Notes: a model not told the origin generated them from the sequence alone. Numbered from the stretch's first letter, positions 8,619 through 16,865 are shown. The stretch: DNA of 55,327 nucleotides from Acidobacteriota bacterium (GCA_028877275.1 JAPPFP010000007.1:1-55327), one strand, 5' to 3'. Program-made: numbers and translations.

Positions 8619-9497
8619 ATGGGATCCGACGTCTTCCTTCAACTCACCGTTTCCGGCCTCTCGAACGGCATGGTCTACGCCCTGGTGGCGGTCGGCTTCG
8701 TCGTGATCTTCAAGGCGAGCGACGTGATCAACTTCGCGCAGGGCGAGTTCCTGCTCTTCGGCGCCTATCTGGCCTTCGCCTTCATTGCCCAGTTCGGGTT
8801 GCCCTGGAGTCTGGGCGTGCTGGCGACGCTGCTCACCGCGGCCATGATCGGCCTGATCGTGGAGCGTCTCGTTCTCCGGCCACTGATCGGCGAGCCGGTG
8901 ATCTCGATGATCATGGTCACGATCGGTCTCTCGAGCCTGCTGCGGGCGGTGGTGAACGGCATCTGGGGCGTGCGGCCCAAGGCCTTCCCCAACTTCATCC
9001 CCTCGGGAGAAGTGGAGTTTCTGGGAGCGATCGTCGGTATCGACCGTCTGCTCGTGATCGCGATCGCGGCGATCCTGCTGACGGTTCTGACGCTTTTCTT
9101 CCGTCACACCCGGGACGGCATCGCGATGCGCGCCATCGCCGACGACCAGCAGGCGGCGCTGTCGATGGGCATCAGCATCAAGCGGGTCCTCGCCGTCGCC
9201 TGGGCGATGGCGGCGATCACCGCGGCGGTCGCCGGCATCATGCTGGCGAACACGGTCGGCGTCAGCCACGACATCATCTTCATCGGACTCCGCGTGTTCC
9301 CCGTGGTCATCCTCGGCGGTCTCGACTCGGTGCCCGGCGCGATCGTCGGCGGCGGCGTCATCGGGCTGCTGGAGTCGTACACGGCGGGCTACACGACTTC
9401 GGGCCTGGAGCTCATCGTCCCGTACATCGTGCTGATCCTGGTCCTGATGGTGCGTCCGTACGGCCTGTTCGGCAAGGAGATCATCGAGCGGGTGTAG
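8619..9497 (+). CDS. livH: Branched-chain amino acid-type ABC transporter permease (LivH)
   Basis: A 292-residue polytopic membrane protein starting at ATG 8619 with AGGAGGGG immediately upstream. It shows the LivH hallmarks GLSNGMVYALVAVGFVVIF at the N-terminus and NFAQGEFLLFGAYLA, with about eight hydrophobic segments. The cytoplasmic coupling loop, with TRDGIAMRAIADD near residues 163-175, contacts the ATPases. It forms the translocation channel with LivM, encoded four bases downstream. Length matches the family (about 290). Family assignment is secure; substrate specificity is determined by the binding protein. Confidence 0.93.
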   Translation: MGSDVFLQLTVSGLSNGMVYALVAVGFVVIFKASDVINFAQGEFLLFGAYLAFAFIAQFGLPWSLGVLATLLTAAMIGLIVERLVLRPLIGEPVISMIMVTIGLSSLLRAVVNGIWGVRPKAFPNFIPSGEVEFLGAIVGIDRLLVIAIAAILLTVLTLFFRHTRDGIAMRAIADDQQAALSMGISIKRVLAVAWAMAAITAAVAGIMLANTVGVSHDIIFIGLRVFPVVILGGLDSVPGAIVGGGVIGLLESYTAGYTTSGLELIVPYIVLILVLMVRPYGLFGKEIIERV

Positions 9498-9500
9498 AGG

Positions 9501-10544
9501 ATGGAGTCCGGAATCTTCTTCAGCGACTACCGCTCGGACATGGCGCTGCGCCGCATGCCCTTGCAGAAGGTGCGCACGGGCCTGCTACTGGTCGGCCTCG
9601 TCGTGTTTCCGTTCCTGGCCACGCCGTACTGGCTCAATCTGGCCAACCAGATCGCGATCGCCACGATCGGCGCGATCGGACTCAACATCCTGGTCGGCTA
9701 CACCGGCCAGATCTCGCTCGGCCAGGGCGCCTTCATGGCGGTCGGCGCCTATGGGTCGGGCCTCCTGACGGTCCGGCTCGACGTTCCCTTCTACTTCAGC
9801 ATTCCCGCCGCCGCCCTGATCACCGCCGTTGCCGGCCTGGTGGTCGGTTTGCCTTCCCTGCGGCTCAAGGGCCTCTACCTGGCCGTTGCCACGCTGGCCG
9901 CGCAGCAGATCGTCGAGTTCGTCGTCACGCACTGGGACGGCCTCACCGGCGGCACGGAGGCGCTCGTCGTGCCGGCGCCGGAGCTGTTCGGCGCCCGGAT
10001 GAACACCGACGGCCGGTTCTACTGGATACTGGTCGTTGTCGCGCTCGCGGTCGCGCTCTTTGCCGCGAACCTGTTCCGCTCGCGGGTGGGGCGCGCCTGG
10101 GTGGCGATCCGGGACCAGGACATCGCGGCCTCGGCGATCGGCGTCAACGTGTTCGGCTACAAACTGCTCGCGTTTGCCACTTCGTCCTTTCTGGTCGGCC
10201 TCTCCGGCGCCCTGCTCGCCCACTACCGGTCGATCGTCACCTGGGAGCGGTTCACGATCGAAGTCTCGATCTCCTACCTGGCGATGATCATCATCGGTGG
10301 ACTGGGGACGATTTCGGGTTCCTTCTTCGGCGCGTCGCTCATCGTGCTCCTGCCGGCGATGATCAACACCCTGGGGCGCTCGCTGCAGGACACGGCGCCC
10401 TGGGCGGCCACGGTCCTGCCGTACGTGCAGCAGGGTGTCTTCGGACTCGTGATCATCCTGTTTCTGGTGCTCGAACCGGAAGGGCTCGCCAAACTCTGGC
10501 GCAACGTGAAGGACTACTTCCGCGTCTGGCCGTTCTCGTACTAG
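9501..10544 (+). CDS. livM: Branched-chain amino acid-type ABC transporter permease (LivM)
   Basis: A 347-residue membrane protein with about ten hydrophobic segments. The motif GLNILVGYTGQISLGQGAF near residues 54-72 is diagnostic of LivM, and SRVGRAWVAIRDQDIAASAIG forms the loop that docks on the ATPases. A short hydrophilic N-terminal extension precedes the first transmembrane helix at about residue 29. It lies four bases after livH and is followed by a 78-base gap before livK, where a small GC hairpin and a new -10-like element suggest extra transcription of the binding protein. Confidence 0.93.
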   Translation: MESGIFFSDYRSDMALRRMPLQKVRTGLLLVGLVVFPFLATPYWLNLANQIAIATIGAIGLNILVGYTGQISLGQGAFMAVGAYGSGLLTVRLDVPFYFSIPAAALITAVAGLVVGLPSLRLKGLYLAVATLAAQQIVEFVVTHWDGLTGGTEALVVPAPELFGARMNTDGRFYWILVVVALAVALFAANLFRSRVGRAWVAIRDQDIAASAIGVNVFGYKLLAFATSSFLVGLSGALLAHYRSIVTWERFTIEVSISYLAMIIIGGLGTISGSFFGASLIVLLPAMINTLGRSLQDTAPWAATVLPYVQQGVFGLVIILFLVLEPEGLAKLWRNVKDYFRVWPFSY

Positions 10545-10557
10545 GCGCCTTTGCGCC
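10544..10557 (+). terminator. Short GC hairpin after livM, possible attenuator
   Basis: GGCGC and GCGCC pair around a four-base CTTT loop directly after the livM stop. There is no T-run, so it is not a classical intrinsic terminator. It may stabilise the upstream mRNA end or weakly attenuate transcription before livK. Confidence 0.3.
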
Positions 10558-10559
10558 GG

Positions 10560-10565
10560 TATGAT
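10560..10565 (+). promoter_or_regulatory. -10-like hexamer TATGAT upstream of livK
   Basis: TATGAT lies about 57 bases before the livK ATG in the only sizeable gap of the importer operon. An internal promoter here would allow the periplasmic binding protein to be made in excess over the permeases, which is usual for these systems. No clear -35 is seen. Confidence 0.4.
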
Positions 10566-10622
10566 CCGTTGCTTACGGACCGGCTGTTCCGGGGCGGTCA
10601 TGCCCCTTCAGGAGACCACGAC

Positions 10623-11822
10623 ATGAACCGTCTCGTTTGCCTTGCCGCTGTAGCCCTGTTGCTCCTCGTCGCCTGCGGAGGCGGCGACCCGGTCTCGGAA
10701 GCGGATGCGCCGATCACCATCGGTGCGATCTTCGACCTGACCGGCGCGACCTCGGACGTGGGCACCCTGTACGCCGAGGCGATCCGCGACTACTACGACC
10801 GTTTGAACGAGCTCGGCGGCATCGCCGGCCGCGAGGTCGACCTGCTGTGGAACGACTACGGCTACGACGTGGCGAAGGCGGAGCAGCTCTACTCGGAGTA
10901 CGTCCAGGCCGGAGCGGTCATGTTCATGGGCTGGGGCACCGGGGACACCGAAGCCCTGCGCGGGCGGATCGCGGCGGACCGCATTCCCTTCGTCTCGGCA
11001 TCGTTCTCCCACGTCCTGGGAGATCCGTCCGAGGCCCCCTTCAACTTCCTCGTCGGCACGACCTACAGCGACCAGCTCTTCATCCTGCTCGACTACCTGA
11101 TCGAAGAGGCGGAAGCCTCGGGAGGCGAGATGCCGAACGTCGCGCTGATGCACCACCCGAGTCCGTTCGGTCTCTCGCCGTGGCGCCAGGGAGGCGAGGA
11201 CTACGCGAAGGAGCGCGGCATCGAGATGTCGCCGCACGAGATGGCGCGGGGCAACACGGACTTCAGCGCCACGCTGACCCGGATCGCCGAATCCGGCGCC
11301 AACACGGTCGTGTTCCAGAACACGTCGGGACCGGTTTCCATTGCCGTCAAGAACGCGCGGGACCTGGGCCTGGACCTGCGCTTCGCCTGCCTGAACTACT
11401 GCAGCAACGAGGTGCTGCTGGATCTGGCGGGCGACGCCGCGGAAGGTGTTCTGGCGTCGATCATCTACTCGCCGCCGGGCGAGGGGATCGACGGCCTGAA
11501 CGAAGCGGCCGAGTATCTCGCGTCCAAGGGCGGGTCGATCGACGAGGAGGGCTTGCTCTACGGCCAGGGCTGGGCGGTCGCCAGTCTGGTGACGGAGGCG
11601 ATCGAACGCGCGGCCGCGGCGGGCGAGGTGACCGGCGATTCCATCTTCGCGGCGTTCGAGACCTTCGACGGCTGGGACACCGGCGGCGTGACCGCGCCGG
11701 TCACCTTCACGTCCACCGACCATCGCGGCGTCAAGGGCATGAGGATCTTCGAGATCAGGGAAGGGAAGTTCCAGCCCGTGACCGAGATGCGGATGGCCTC
11801 CACGCTGGGAGCGGCCGAGTAG
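10623..11822 (+). CDS. livK: ABC transporter substrate-binding lipoprotein (LivK/LivJ family)
   Basis: 399 residues with a classical lipoprotein signal: hydrophobic LAAVALLLLVAC with the lipobox cysteine at position 18. The mature part begins ITIGAIFDLTGATSDVG, the typical start of the periplasmic leucine/amide-binding fold, followed by EAIRDYYDRLNELGGIAGREV. The ATG at 10623 has an AGGAG nine bases upstream. It captures the ligand outside the inner membrane and hands it to LivHM. The acyl-CoA synthetase in the operon hints at an organic-acid ligand, but the binding pocket residues do not allow a call. Confidence 0.9.
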   Translation: MNRLVCLAAVALLLLVACGGGDPVSEADAPITIGAIFDLTGATSDVGTLYAEAIRDYYDRLNELGGIAGREVDLLWNDYGYDVAKAEQLYSEYVQAGAVMFMGWGTGDTEALRGRIAADRIPFVSASFSHVLGDPSEAPFNFLVGTTYSDQLFILLDYLIEEAEASGGEMPNVALMHHPSPFGLSPWRQGGEDYAKERGIEMSPHEMARGNTDFSATLTRIAESGANTVVFQNTSGPVSIAVKNARDLGLDLRFACLNYCSNEVLLDLAGDAAEGVLASIIYSPPGEGIDGLNEAAEYLASKGGSIDEEGLLYGQGWAVASLVTEAIERAAAAGEVTGDSIFAAFETFDGWDTGGVTAPVTFTSTDHRGVKGMRIFEIREGKFQPVTEMRMASTLGAAE

Positions 11823-11838
11823 GGCAGGCCCGAACGCC

Positions 11839-12633
11839 ATGCTGTCCCTGAACAACGTCGAGGTCATCTACAACGACGTCATCCTGGTGCTCAAGGGGCT
11901 CTCGCTCAAGGTGGAGCAGGGTCAGATCGCGGCGCTGCTGGGCACGAACGGAGCCGGCAAGTCGACCACTCTCAAGGCGATATCGGGACTGCTCCATCCC
12001 GAGGACGGCGAGGTCACGGACGGCAACGTCGAGTTCGAGGGCATCCAGATCGACAAACTGCCCGCCGAGGACATCGTGCGCCGGGGCATCTTCCAGGTCA
12101 TGGAGGGGCGCCGGGTCTTCGAGCATCTGACGCCGCAGGAGAACCTCCTGGCCGGCGCCTACACGGCCCGGGACAAGGGCGGCACGGACGAAGCGCTGGA
12201 ACGGGTGTACGGCTACTTCCCTCGTCTCAAGGAGCGGGGCAACTCGATGGCCGGGTTCCTCTCCGGCGGCGAGCAGCAGATGCTCGCCATCGGCCGGGCG
12301 CTGATGGCGCGGCCGAAGCTGATGCTGCTCGACGAGCCGTCACTGGGTCTGGCGCCGCTCCTCGTCCAGGAGATCTTCGAGATCATCCAGCGCATCAACC
12401 GGGAGGAGGGCACGACGATCCTGCTGGTTGAGCAGAACGCGACCCGCGCGCTCAAGATCGCCCACTACGGCTACATCATGGAGGGTGGCCGGGTCGTCCT
12501 CGAAGGGACCCCGGCGGAACTCCAGGACAACGCCGACGTCAAGGAGTTCTACCTCGGACTGACCCAGGTCGGCCAGCGCAAGAGCTACCGCGACGTCAAG
12601 CACTACCGGCGCCGCAAGCGCTGGCTGTCGTAG
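11839..12633 (+). CDS. livF: Branched-chain amino acid-type ABC transporter ATP-binding protein (LivF)
   Basis: 264 residues. Walker A GTNGAGKSTT, signature LSGGEQQMLAIGRAL, Walker B LMLLDEPSLGLAP and the H-loop LLVEQNATRAL appear in order. The C-terminus is extended by a basic tail (KSYRDVKHYRRRKRWLS) that ordinary LivF proteins lack. The gene follows livK after 16 bases and ends the importer operon. Its TAG abuts the reverse-strand TAG of the next gene with no base between (TAGCTA at 12631-12636), so there is no room for a dedicated terminator. Confidence 0.92.
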   Translation: MLSLNNVEVIYNDVILVLKGLSLKVEQGQIAALLGTNGAGKSTTLKAISGLLHPEDGEVTDGNVEFEGIQIDKLPAEDIVRRGIFQVMEGRRVFEHLTPQENLLAGAYTARDKGGTDEALERVYGYFPRLKERGNSMAGFLSGGEQQMLAIGRALMARPKLMLLDEPSLGLAPLLVQEIFEIIQRINREEGTTILLVEQNATRALKIAHYGYIMEGGRVVLEGTPAELQDNADVKEFYLGLTQVGQRKSYRDVKHYRRRKRWLS

Positions 12634-13392
12634 CTAGTCCCTCTCGATCGCCTCTTCGATCTCCCGAAGCCTCTCGCGGAGTTCCCTGCGGGCCTCGGCG
12701 GCAAAGGGGTTCTCGCGGGCGATGGTCAGGAACAGATCGTCCGAGTCGTCGCGGAGGTTCTCCTCGATCTTCATCATGTGCCGGTAGGCGACCGTGCCGA
12801 GGGCCGGGTCCGGCACGTGAATCTCCCTGAGCGCCTTGGCCATCCAGTGGGTGAGGCCCTGGATGTAGGCCATCTCCGAGTCGTGCTCTTCGGCTGACAT
12901 CTCGAGCACCTGGAGCTCCAAGTCCGACTCCAGGAAAACTCTCACCGCCTCCACCCGTTCGCTGTCGACCGGTCGCTCGGGGAGACAGAGCACGACTTTC
13001 AGGCCGCGGATCCCGCCGCGACCGCTCTGGGGGCCGAACATCGGGTGGGTGCCGATGAACTGGACTTGTCGGGGCAGGCGTTGCTCCAGGATCCGGAGCG
13101 GTTTCACCTTGACCGAGGCGACGTCGACGACCAGTGCGTCCGGTGCGAGGCGCGGTGCCAGATCGGCGATCAGCCCGTCGAGTTCCTGGACCGGGATCGC
13201 TGGGATCACGATGTCGCAACCGGCGCAGCCTTCGAGGTCCGTCCAGCGGGCACCGAGAGCGGCGGCTTCCTCGCTCAGGTCGCGGCGGTCCCAAACCTGC
13301 ACGTCGAACCTGGCGCCCAGGTGCCGGACCAGGAAGCGGCCGAAGCTGCCGAGACCGACGATGCCGATCGTCCTTGCCCAGCAGCCCTGCAC
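12634..13392 (-). CDS. tyrA: Prephenate dehydrogenase-type oxidoreductase (TyrA family)
   Basis: 252 residues. An N-terminal NAD(P)-binding motif IGIVGLGSFGRFL is followed by the family landmark THPMFGPQSG near residue 113 and the helical dimerisation region with a conserved histidine in the motif QGLTHWMAKAL. It oxidatively decarboxylates prephenate (or arogenate) towards tyrosine. It lacks a fused chorismate mutase or ACT domain and is slightly shorter than stand-alone TyrA. The start is the GTG at 13392, with a TAGGCT hexamer seven bases upstream and no Shine-Dalgarno. It is convergent with livF and divergent from the dipeptidase gene. The family call is good; the exact substrate preference is not visible. 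Confidence 0.82.
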   Translation of the reverse strand: MQGCWARTIGIVGLGSFGRFLVRHLGARFDVQVWDRRDLSEEAAALGARWTDLEGCAGCDIVIPAIPVQELDGLIADLAPRLAPDALVVDVASVKVKPLRILEQRLPRQVQFIGTHPMFGPQSGRGGIRGLKVVLCLPERPVDSERVEAVRVFLESDLELQVLEMSAEEHDSEMAYIQGLTHWMAKALREIHVPDPALGTVAYRHMMKIEENLRDDSDDLFLTIARENPFAAEARRELRERLREIEEAIERD

Positions 13393-13399
13393 CGGTGGC

Positions 13400-13405
13400 A
13401 GCCTA
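13400..13405 (-). promoter_or_regulatory. -10-like hexamer TAGGCT, candidate leaderless promoter of tyrA
   Basis: On the minus strand GCTAGGCT ends seven bases before the GTG at 13392. The same octamer precedes the GTG at 34042 with an eight-base gap, which supports its being a real promoter element. Confidence 0.45.
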
Positions 13406-13431
13406 GCACCGGCGCTCGTCGCCAGTTCCCC

Positions 13432-13437
13432 TACAAT
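13432..13437 (+). promoter_or_regulatory. -10-like hexamer TACAAT upstream of the dipeptidase
   Basis: TACAATCGCG, the same ten bases as at 5832-5841, lies 28 bases before the dipeptidase ATG. Transcription would start near 13444 and leave a short leader containing the GGGAGGAGGG ribosome binding site. Confidence 0.5.
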
Positions 13438-13464
13438 CGCGTGCTGCGGGAGGAGGGAACCAGG

Positions 13465-14751
13465 ATGAGAAGACCAACCGGCGCTGTTCTCGGCGCCGTC
13501 GTGGCCGCGGCGGTGAGCTATGGTTCACCGCCCGTGACCGACGCCCAGGAGGATCGCGCCAGCCGGGAGCACGTACTCGAGCTGCTCCGGGAGGTGCCGC
13601 TGATCGACGGGCACAACGACGTGCCGTGGCAGTACCGGACGCGGGTCTCGAACCACCTCGACGAGATCGACTTCCGGGACACCACCGCGCTCGAGCCGCC
13701 GATGCACACCGACCTGCGGCGTCTGCGGCAGGGGGGAGTGGGGGCCCAGTTCTGGTCCGTCTACATCCCGACCTCCTACAGTGGCGCCGGCGCGGCCCGG
13801 GTCGTGCTCGAGCAGGTCGACCTGACCAGGCGGCTCATCGAGCGGTATCCGGACGACCTGGAGCTGGCCCTCAGCGCGGACGACATCGAGCGCGTCCATA
13901 GCGCGGGCAGGATCGCGTCCCTGCTCGGCGCGGAGGGCGGCCACTCGATCGAGTCGTCCCTCGGCGTCCTGCGCCAGCTCTACACGGTCGGCGTTCGCTA
14001 CATGACGCTGACTCACGGAACCAACGTCGCGTGGGCCGATTCGGCGACCGACCAGCCCGCGCACGGCGGGCTCACGAGCTTCGGCCGGCGGGTGATCCGC
14101 GAGATGAACCGGCTCGGCATGCTGGTCGACCTCTCCCACGTTTCGCCGCAGACGATGCACCATGTGCTGGACGAGTCCGAAGCGCCGGTCATCTTCTCCC
14201 ACTCCTCGGCGTTCGCGGTCACCGCCAGTCCACGCAACGTGCCCGACGACGTCCTGCGCCGGCTGGCCGAAAACGGCGGAGTGGTCATGGTCACGTTCGT
14301 GCCGTCGTTCGTCAACGAGAACGTGCGGGAGTCCTTTCAGCGCGTGGATGCGGAACGCCGTCGACTGATGACCGCGGGCACCGCGCCGGAGGAGATCCGC
14401 AGGCGGCTGATGGCGTGGCGAAACGAGAACCCGGGAGCCCAGGCATCCCTCAGCGACGTGGCCGACCACATCGATCACGTCCGCGGTCTGATCGGTACGG
14501 CGCACTTGGGGATCGGCTCCGACTACGACGGGATCCCGACCGTGCCGGTCGGCCTCGAGGACGCCTCGACGTTTCCGGATCTGTTCGTGGAACTGGTGCG
14601 GCGGGGCTACAGCGACGACGAACTGAAGGACATCGCGGGCCGCAGTTTCCTGCGCGCCATGCGCGCCGCGGAAGCGACGGCCCGTCGCCTGCAGGCCGAG
14701 GAGCCTCCGGCCGACGACCTGATCGAAGAACTGGACGGCGAGAATGGTTGA
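13465..14751 (+). CDS. Membrane dipeptidase (peptidase family M19)
   Basis: 428 residues. A signal peptide (about residues 1-27, RRPTGAVLGAVVAAAVSYG) directs export. The M19 dizinc ligands are in place: His50 and Asp52 in DGHNDVPW, bridging Glu157 in GAEGGH, His225 in DLSHVS and His246 in FSHSSAF, plus Asp353 in GSDYDG. It hydrolyses dipeptides, including those with D-residues, in the periplasm. The ATG at 13465 has a strong GGGAGGAGGG site upstream. Its stop overlaps the next (Nudix) start by eight bases, so the two are coupled. Placement next to a peptide or amino-acid type importer could reflect nutrient scavenging, which is inference. Confidence 0.92.
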   Translation: MRRPTGAVLGAVVAAAVSYGSPPVTDAQEDRASREHVLELLREVPLIDGHNDVPWQYRTRVSNHLDEIDFRDTTALEPPMHTDLRRLRQGGVGAQFWSVYIPTSYSGAGAARVVLEQVDLTRRLIERYPDDLELALSADDIERVHSAGRIASLLGAEGGHSIESSLGVLRQLYTVGVRYMTLTHGTNVAWADSATDQPAHGGLTSFGRRVIREMNRLGMLVDLSHVSPQTMHHVLDESEAPVIFSHSSAFAVTASPRNVPDDVLRRLAENGGVVMVTFVPSFVNENVRESFQRVDAERRRLMTAGTAPEEIRRRLMAWRNENPGAQASLSDVADHIDHVRGLIGTAHLGIGSDYDGIPTVPVGLEDASTFPDLFVELVRRGYSDDELKDIAGRSFLRAMRAAEATARRLQAEEPPADDLIEELDGENG

Positions 14752-15610
14752 TCAAGCGACGTCCCCGGTGGCGGCTCGGCATGCTTCGACCGTCCTCCTG
14801 CTGCGCGACAGCGACCGCGGGGTGGAGGTGTTCATGGAACGCCGCCACATCCAGTCCGACTTCGTCGGGGGCGCCTACGTCTTCCCGGGTGGTCGCGTCG
14901 ACCCGGAAGACCGGATCGACGAAGCGCTTTGCCACGGTCTCAGCGACCGCGAGGCGAGCGCCCGGCTCGCGCTCGAAGAGGGCGGCCTGACCTTCTACGT
15001 GGCCGCGATCCGCGAGTGCTTCGAGGAGGCCGGCGTGCTCCTGGCCTACGACCGTGACGGACAGATCCTCGACTTCTCGGACCGGGCGGTCGAGCAGCAT
15101 TTCGAACGTCTGCGAGCCGAACTGAACGCCGGCAAGCGGTCCCTGCTCGACATCGCCGCCGCCGAGGGGTTGACCCTCGCCGCGGACCGCATCAGCTACT
15201 GGGCGCACTGGATCACCCCCGAGGGCCAGCCGCGGCGCTACGACACCCGCTTCTTCGTCACGCGGGCGCCGCGCAACCAGACCGCCGCCCACGACGACCA
15301 CGAACTGACGAGTTCCGCCTGGGTCACCGCCGGGGAAGCGCTCGAGCGCGGGCGCCGCAAGGAGTGGATGATCATCTTTCCCACCATCCGCAACCTGCAG
15401 AAGCTCTCCCGGTTCGAGTCCGCGGACGCCGCCATCGCCGCGGTCGACGCCCAGGCGGAGTTCCCCATCATGCAGCCCCGCGTGCTGATGGGCCGGACGC
15501 CCGACGAACCGGCGCGAGCCGTGCTGCCCGGCGACGAGGGCTACGAGGAAGCGGCCATGCGCCCCTCCGCGGCGAACGTCAAGGACTGGCAGCGGGCGTT
15601 CAGCCGCTAG
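14744..15610 (+). CDS. Nudix hydrolase of the NUDT19-like type with an interrupted Nudix box
   Basis: 288 residues. YVFPGGRVDPED near residues 46-57 is the first half of the Nudix region, and the catalytic helix AAIRECFEEAGVLLA follows only after about 30 extra residues. The split box, together with the length near 290, is typical of NUDT19/RP2-like enzymes, which hydrolyse CoA derivatives and capped nucleotides. The RE..EE..G core is intact. The start ATG overlaps the dipeptidase stop and the next gene begins 12 bases after its TAG. A role in CoA-ester turnover would fit the acyl-CoA synthetase nearby, but this is inference. Confidence 0.82.
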   Translation: MVDQATSPVAARHASTVLLLRDSDRGVEVFMERRHIQSDFVGGAYVFPGGRVDPEDRIDEALCHGLSDREASARLALEEGGLTFYVAAIRECFEEAGVLLAYDRDGQILDFSDRAVEQHFERLRAELNAGKRSLLDIAAAEGLTLAADRISYWAHWITPEGQPRRYDTRFFVTRAPRNQTAAHDDHELTSSAWVTAGEALERGRRKEWMIIFPTIRNLQKLSRFESADAAIAAVDAQAEFPIMQPRVLMGRTPDEPARAVLPGDEGYEEAAMRPSAANVKDWQRAFSR

Positions 15611-15621
15611 GGCGCCCGGCA

Positions 15622-16461
15622 TTGAACACCCTCCTCAAGGGCACGCCGGTGCGGCTGTCCGAACGCGTGCTGCGCGTCACCCAGGACAACCCGGGCATGT
15701 TCACCGGTCCGGGCACGAACACCTTCGTCATCGGCGGCGCCGGCGGCCCGGCCTTCGTGCTGGACCCCGGGGAGGAGGACGACGCCCACTTCGAGGCCAT
15801 CCTGGGCGCTGTCGGCGACCGCGAAGTGGCGGCGGTGCTGATCAGCCACACGCACCGGGATCATTGGCCCCTGGCGCCCCGGGTCGCCGAGTACACAGGC
15901 GCCGAGGTCCGCGCCTTCAGCGAACAGCCGCCGTTTACCGCCGGCCCGCGTCTGGAGGACGGCGCCCGGCTCGCGGCCGGCGGCACGACCCTGGTGGCCC
16001 TCCACACGCCGGGCCACGCCAGCGACCACCTCTGCTTCCTGCTGGAGGAAGAGCGGGCCGTCTTCACCGCCGACCTGGTGATGGGCTGGTCGACCTCGAT
16101 CATCGCCCCGCCGGACGGCAACCTGAACCAGTACATGGCCTCGCTAGAACGGCTCCTCGAACTCGGCGATGCCGCCGGCATCGACATCCTGCACCCGGGC
16201 CACGGCGAGTCGATCAAACCCCCGCTCGACCGGATCCGCGAGATCCACCGTCACCGCCAGCAGCGCACCGACCAGGCCCTCGAAGCGATCGCCGCCGGCG
16301 TGGCCACCATTCCCGAGATGGTCGAACGCATCTACACCGACGTCGACCCCAAGCTCCACGGCCCCGCCGCCTTCTCCCTGCGGGCCCACCTGGACGCGTT
16401 GGTCGAAGAGGGCAAGGTGACGGAAAGCGCGCCGGGGTCGTACGAGCCGGCAGCAGAGTGA
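15622..16461 (+). CDS. Metallo-beta-lactamase-fold hydrolase (LACTB2/glyoxalase II-like)
   Basis: 279 residues from a TTG start at 15622; no ATG or GTG lies between the previous stop and the first conserved block. The zinc-binding motif SHTHRDHWPLA near residues 77-87 is HxHxDH, followed by HTPGHASDH, TADLVMG and the distal histidine in LHPGHGE. After the catalytic domain there is a winged-helix-like C-terminal region (IPEMVERIY ... LRAHLDALVEEGKV), which is characteristic of the LACTB2 branch, whose members act as endoribonucleases or thioesterases. No signal peptide is seen. It is probably the last gene of the dipeptidase-Nudix operon. Confidence 0.85.
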   Translation: MNTLLKGTPVRLSERVLRVTQDNPGMFTGPGTNTFVIGGAGGPAFVLDPGEEDDAHFEAILGAVGDREVAAVLISHTHRDHWPLAPRVAEYTGAEVRAFSEQPPFTAGPRLEDGARLAAGGTTLVALHTPGHASDHLCFLLEEERAVFTADLVMGWSTSIIAPPDGNLNQYMASLERLLELGDAAGIDILHPGHGESIKPPLDRIREIHRHRQQRTDQALEAIAAGVATIPEMVERIYTDVDPKLHGPAAFSLRAHLDALVEEGKVTESAPGSYEPAAE

Positions 16462-16672
16462 CACTCGGAACGGCCGCCGCAACGTCTTGATGACCGAAGA
16501 GAGGTCGCCGGCCTGTGGCCGGCGGCAGTTCTTTCGGGCTTCGCCGCTTCGCGGCTGCGCGCGAGGCGGGTCTGAAGACCCGCGCACCCAGAGCACAGTT
16601 GTCGGCATGACCTGTCGACCTGCTGCAATCGTCTGGAGCGGCGACCCCTGGTGCCGGATGCCGGCCAGCACC

Positions 16673-16698
16673 CTGGTGGCGCGGGGACGCGCCACCAG
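16673..16698. repeat. Perfect 11-bp hairpin, GGGA loop
   Basis: CTGGTGGCGCG pairs exactly with CGCGCCACCAG around a four-base loop. It is the first of two equally sized hairpins in tandem. Confidence 0.75.
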
Positions 16699-16707
16699 CG
16701 TCCCAGT

Positions 16708-16733
16708 CTGTGCGTCCGTCACCGGACGCACAG
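16708..16733. repeat. Perfect 11-bp hairpin, TCAC loop
   Basis: CTGTGCGTCCG pairs exactly with CGGACGCACAG around a four-base loop. Same geometry as the hairpin ending nine bases upstream, but a different stem sequence. Confidence 0.75.
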
Positions 16734-16818
16734 ATGGCAGGCCGGCGCACCGACACACTCGGCGCGACGTAGCGCCAGGCCGAGGCGGCAGCAACCACCG
16801 CCGCCGCACGGCGGCAGT

Positions 16819-16857
16819 GCCGTTACGCCACCGCCGTCACGCCACGGCCGTCACGCC
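16819..16857. repeat. Short tandem repeat, 14-base period
   Basis: GCCGTTACGCC at 16819, GCCGTCACGCC at 16833 and GCCGTCACGCC at 16847 recur every 14 bases, the first with one mismatch. The array ends nine bases before the stop codon of the TPR gene on the minus strand. Confidence 0.6.
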
Positions 16858-16865
16858 GCAGCGCG

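Larger units (their letters stand above)
16462..16865. repeat. Gene-free island with clustered inverted repeats
   Basis: This 404-base stretch between two convergent genes has no credible coding sequence. It contains at least five perfect short inverted repeats: 16506-16524 (8-bp stem, TGT loop), 16566-16583 (8-bp stem, GA loop), 16673-16698 (11-bp stem, GGGA loop), 16708-16733 (11-bp stem, TCAC loop) and 16800-16815 (7-bp stem, CA loop). A three-copy 14-base tandem repeat follows at 16819-16857. The two 11-bp hairpins are separated by only nine bases. The island could be a bidirectional transcription-stop and mRNA-end region, a REP-like element cluster, or a structured RNA. No T-runs follow the hairpins. 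Confidence 0.7.
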
